This document shows positions 62,701 through 64,000 of a stretch of 64,000 bases of DNA, piece by piece (position 1 is the first letter of the stretch; each line of letters opens with the position of its first letter). The position numbers and the translations under genes are program-made. The stretch spans positions 11,730 to 75,729 of the forward strand of contig JBBINR010000016.1 of the NCBI GenBank assembly GCA_037443785.1, read 5' to 3'. The notes below the pieces were generated by a model. That model was not told the DNA's origin and ran no database searches. It saw only the letters and a program-made list of their open reading frames with translations. This DNA is from JAQUOA01 sp037443785 (GTDB taxonomy: Bacteria > Bacteroidota > Ignavibacteria > UBA10030 > UBA8401).

Positions 62701-62978
62701 TCAGCAGCTGTGAAAGCGGTCTTGGTAAACTCGTTCAAGGCGAAGGAATGATTGCGTTGACAAGAGGATTGTTCTATGCCGGGGCAAAAAATATCATCTT
62801 TTCGCTCTGGAAAGTTTCCGATAAACAAACATATCTGCTGATGGATGAATTCTACAAACAAATGCTGAGTGGTAAATCGTATTCAGCATCTCTTCGCGAA
62901 GCAAAACTTCGCATGATCTCTTCGAAAGATTCTGCCTTCCCAAGCAAGTGGAGCGGGTTTGTACTGGTAGGGGAATAG
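59736..62978 (+). CDS. Exported TPR-CHAT protein (caspase-like peptidase domain)
   Basis: The 1080-aa product starts with GTG and a signal peptide (YFKIAIFLFLIGATVTPAQQ). At least ten TPR units follow between about residues 70 and 500 (e.g. GDYYTMALVYRSLGRPDDAIENLSNSLDI), then a helical linker with coiled coil, and a C-terminal CHAT domain with catalytic His943 (HIATHGF) and Cys992 (LSSCESG). CHAT domains are clan CD peptidases related to caspases and separase. An exported version with TPRs would act in the periplasm or at the surface. It converges on a zinc-finger anti-sigma-like gene. Its target is unknown. Confidence 0.9.
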   Translation: MLEKSPKYFKIAIFLFLIGATVTPAQQKNESAVFLDVFLADARRCLTADQYDSSIIYFQKVSDVAYQTADWNKFLIASGGLSRCYFSTKSSDTALSILINARKIVSEHTSDTCLELGTSYTFQGYIYNFRYEYDLALEYLTKGIELNKKNFGDKHDKLAGDYYTMALVYRSLGRPDDAIENLSNSLDIQKNPTWDNWQFTATTLSELGGAYDDKNQFSDAMKCYDQALSVLTMHGKDKTLVAGLCFFNMSASCGNKGDYLRAIEYGEKGIQFYQTFSRTETPDFLHEYVTLAESYIALGDYEKAKEYLVWSLNVFLKKYPENTIIIGTVYQLLSETEKQTGHLSLALEYSLKGIQILENSPRKDHPRIGFMYELAAGVYADSKKYDNALNFYNKALAARQKVEKAKSHNDIASIYTSMAAVHMEMHQYNHAEEYLKKAEAIQATSPEKNELQFGETQKQLGNLYSVMQMNSDALRSYQKALNILSGSAVILDVNSIPETDKSIYKTELLDVMVLKAKTFELMYGKSKKMSDLNSALAHYQRAMDLVDDARRQFGAEGSKYHLAEKSKSVYAEGCRIALELFKKTGEETFKEQAFLIADRSKANILLEKLFDGEAKNFAGIPDSLLNQEKELLKTIAYQETQLYKVESQKGEKLEVHSILQSNVFLLRQKHQELIKLFERDYPKYYQLKYSGYSLSVAQAKDRLPVETGMIEYFTGEQAAYLFFLSKDTLVARTINSPAKLDGAIARFTSALKKYETNDYLNSGYELYSSLLKPVNRLTSECSKVIIVPDGNLYYLPFEALPIQKYRSSNLPDFTTLNYVITKNDISYSYSAEFYLKMGETNFGSNSTPSFIGFAPVFRDSTHNGDLLANRSYVEESGLSDVRAITLDGKKFNELKYSQEEVESIRHSFDEHSLPAQQFLHTAATESNFKQFSKAYDIVHIATHGFINEKNPKFSAILFSQPATSTADDDGILYVDETFNLDLKAKLVVLSSCESGLGKLVQGEGMIALTRGLFYAGAKNIIFSLWKVSDKQTYLLMDEFYKQMLSGKSYSASLREAKLRMISSKDSAFPSKWSGFVLVGE

Positions 62979-62981
62979 ACC

Positions 62982-63023
62982 CCTTGTCAAGGCTGTTAAC
63001 CTTGACAAGGACGTTGTTTTTAC
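62982..63023 (+). terminator. Terminator of the TPR-CHAT gene
   Basis: CCTTGTCAAGG (62982-62992) pairs perfectly with CCTTGACAAGG (63000-63010) around a seven-base loop, followed by a T-rich tract that overlaps the stop of the convergent gene. Confidence 0.88.
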
Positions 63024-63778
63024 TTCACAATAAACTTACCAACAAACAACAGTTCATCTTCGGTCTCAAGTTTCCAGTAATATAATCCAGGAGAGAGGCT
63101 TTTTTTCATGGTGAGTGAGGAAGCTTCGGTGGAGGATGTGAAAATATTTATTTCTTTGTTTGTCAGCACTTTTAACGTAATCTGCCCCTCATAGTTTTTC
63201 CATTTGAATGTAATAGGTTGACTGACCACCTTCCCGACGACAGGAGAGAGTGCTTCAATTGATGTCGATCGAAATTCATTTTGCACAAGATCTTCAAGAT
63301 TTGATGAAGGCTCGAAATTTGCCGCGAGTAAATCTTTTGTCGAAGATTTATCCGCAGTTTGGCTCTTTCCGTTTTCTTTGCGTATTTCTTGATCAGACAA
63401 GGTGGATTGAGTTTGTGTCTGCCGTGAAGCGATTGTTTGCGGAGAATGGCTTGTGGCAATATAGTAATATCCGGCACCGAGCAAGGCAACTCCCGCGACT
63501 GCGGCAGCAACTCGATACGGAGTAAACAAATAATGCACAACCGGCTCCTGTTTTGTCCGGTCGAAGTATGGATGCTTCGTCTCGGTGTTATACATTTCAT
63601 TCGGCATCATTTCGTGTAACGCAAGAATTTTTGCCTTGCAATCGTCGCACCCTTCAACATGTTTCAGAAGCTTTGCGGGAAGTTCGCCTACGCGATCCAA
63701 TTTTAATGCATCAACGTAGAGGGCAATATCTTCTTCCATAAGGTGATCCGGTCTCAGAAGTATTTTTGATGTTTTCAT
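63020..63778 (-). CDS. Zinc-finger (zf-HC2-like) anti-sigma-type membrane protein
   Basis: The 252-aa product has an N-terminal HVEGCDDC motif (H-x3-C-x2-C) as in anti-sigma factors of ECF sigma factors, one membrane segment (AAVAGVALLGAGYYYIA), and a C-terminal exported beta-rich domain (PITFKWKNYEGQITLKVL, LYYWKLETEDELLFVGKFIV) like an Ig/FlgD unit. It probably holds a sigma factor encoded outside the window and senses an envelope signal through the outer domain. It converges with the TPR-CHAT gene. Confidence 0.75.
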   Translation of the reverse strand: MKTSKILLRPDHLMEEDIALYVDALKLDRVGELPAKLLKHVEGCDDCKAKILALHEMMPNEMYNTETKHPYFDRTKQEPVVHYLFTPYRVAAAVAGVALLGAGYYYIATSHSPQTIASRQTQTQSTLSDQEIRKENGKSQTADKSSTKDLLAANFEPSSNLEDLVQNEFRSTSIEALSPVVGKVVSQPITFKWKNYEGQITLKVLTNKEINIFTSSTEASSLTMKKSLSPGLYYWKLETEDELLFVGKFIVK

Positions 63779-63808
63779 AAAAGCACCATGAATAGTGAAT
63801 GAGTTAAG

Positions 63809-64000
63809 TTATTGTTCAAATTTTGCGGCCGTTGCTGAGTATTCTTCTAAAATGATTTTTAAAGAATCTTCATTATAAGCATGAATAGGTGGATTTCCGT
63901 TCATCAAATGGATAATGCGTTTTACGTTTTTCTGCATCTGCCGTCGTAATGAATCCCAGTGGACGTTTTTATGTTCTGCTTTGTTGAATGCGGCGACCAA
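63809..64000 (-). CDS. C-terminal part of an unknown protein, cut by the window end
   Basis: The frame runs from the right edge to a stop at 63809. The visible 63 or so residues are helical and charged (KNVHWDSLRRQMQKNVKRII, YNEDSLKIILEEYSATAAKF). It lies 30 bp upstream of the anti-sigma-like gene on the same strand, so they are probably one operon. An ECF sigma factor would be expected in that operon, but this piece does not look like a sigma region 4. Confidence 0.5.
   Translation of the reverse strand: MVAAFNKAEHKNVHWDSLRRQMQKNVKRIIHLMNGNPPIHAYNEDSLKIILEEYSATAAKFEQ

Overview
The window reads as chromosomal DNA of a Gram-negative bacterium from the Ignavibacteria/Chlorobiota side of the Bacteroidota group. 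This is inferred from family content, not from a database search. The signs are secreted proteins with type IX secretion (T9SS) type A sorting domains (NYPNPFNPST motif), a PorV/PorQ-family outer-membrane protein, a TonB-dependent receptor with a carboxypeptidase-regulatory-like N-terminus, and AT-rich DNA. Two promoters look like classical TTGACA/TATAAT sites (lacI, tRNA-fMet), and several genes carry clear Shine-Dalgarno sequences.

Left part (1-28.9 kb): the 3' end of a secreted T9SS protein and tRNA-Arg(ACG) are followed by a large glycan-uptake locus. A LacI regulator has a consensus promoter and two palindromic operators. Next come a secreted carbohydrate-binding protein, an outer-membrane module (TonB receptor, 1084-aa surface protein, PorV-like protein), a sugar ABC importer without an ATPase gene, a parvulin-like periplasmic chaperone and two predicted six-hairpin glycosidases. 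The locus continues with a zinc sugar dehydrogenase, a PfkB kinase, a large secreted multidomain protein, a GH2 beta-mannosidase and a GH130 mannoside phosphorylase/hydrolase. GH2 plus GH130 points to beta-mannan or manno-oligosaccharides. From 4408 to 28788 genes overlap or lie within 12 bp, except for one 74-bp gap, so this looks like one operon.

29-31.5 kb: a GlxA-type AraC regulator is divergent from a broken short-chain dehydrogenase, with a tandem 15-bp repeat (22-bp pitch) between them. Two tandem SRPBCC/AHSA1 genes follow, then a degenerate copy of the 3' part of tRNA-Arg with a terminator. The intact tRNA at 1278-1351 and this same-orientation 3' fragment have the geometry of a tRNA-integrated island about 30 kb long, although no integrase is seen.

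31.6-59 kb: mostly housekeeping. It holds a DHp-only kinase-like protein, tadA, prfA, a DUF1385 protein, gamma-glutamyltranspeptidase, ssb, a receiver-histidine kinase, spmA/spmB with an outer-membrane protein, proline dehydrogenase and a lipoprotein. A peptide/amino-acid use cluster follows (OPT transporter, PepD, MFS, M29-type aminopeptidase, thioesterase, dicarboxylate/amino-acid symporter), then a TauE-type permease, a TPR protein, a transglutaminase-like protein, an SDR, uvrB, comF, a membrane protein, initiator tRNA-fMet and surE.

58.9-64 kb: a stand-alone receiver protein, an unlisted 49-aa exported peptide, and a 1080-aa exported TPR-CHAT protein convergent with a zinc-finger anti-sigma-like membrane protein and a gene cut by the window end. 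This is the least understood area outside the glycan locus.
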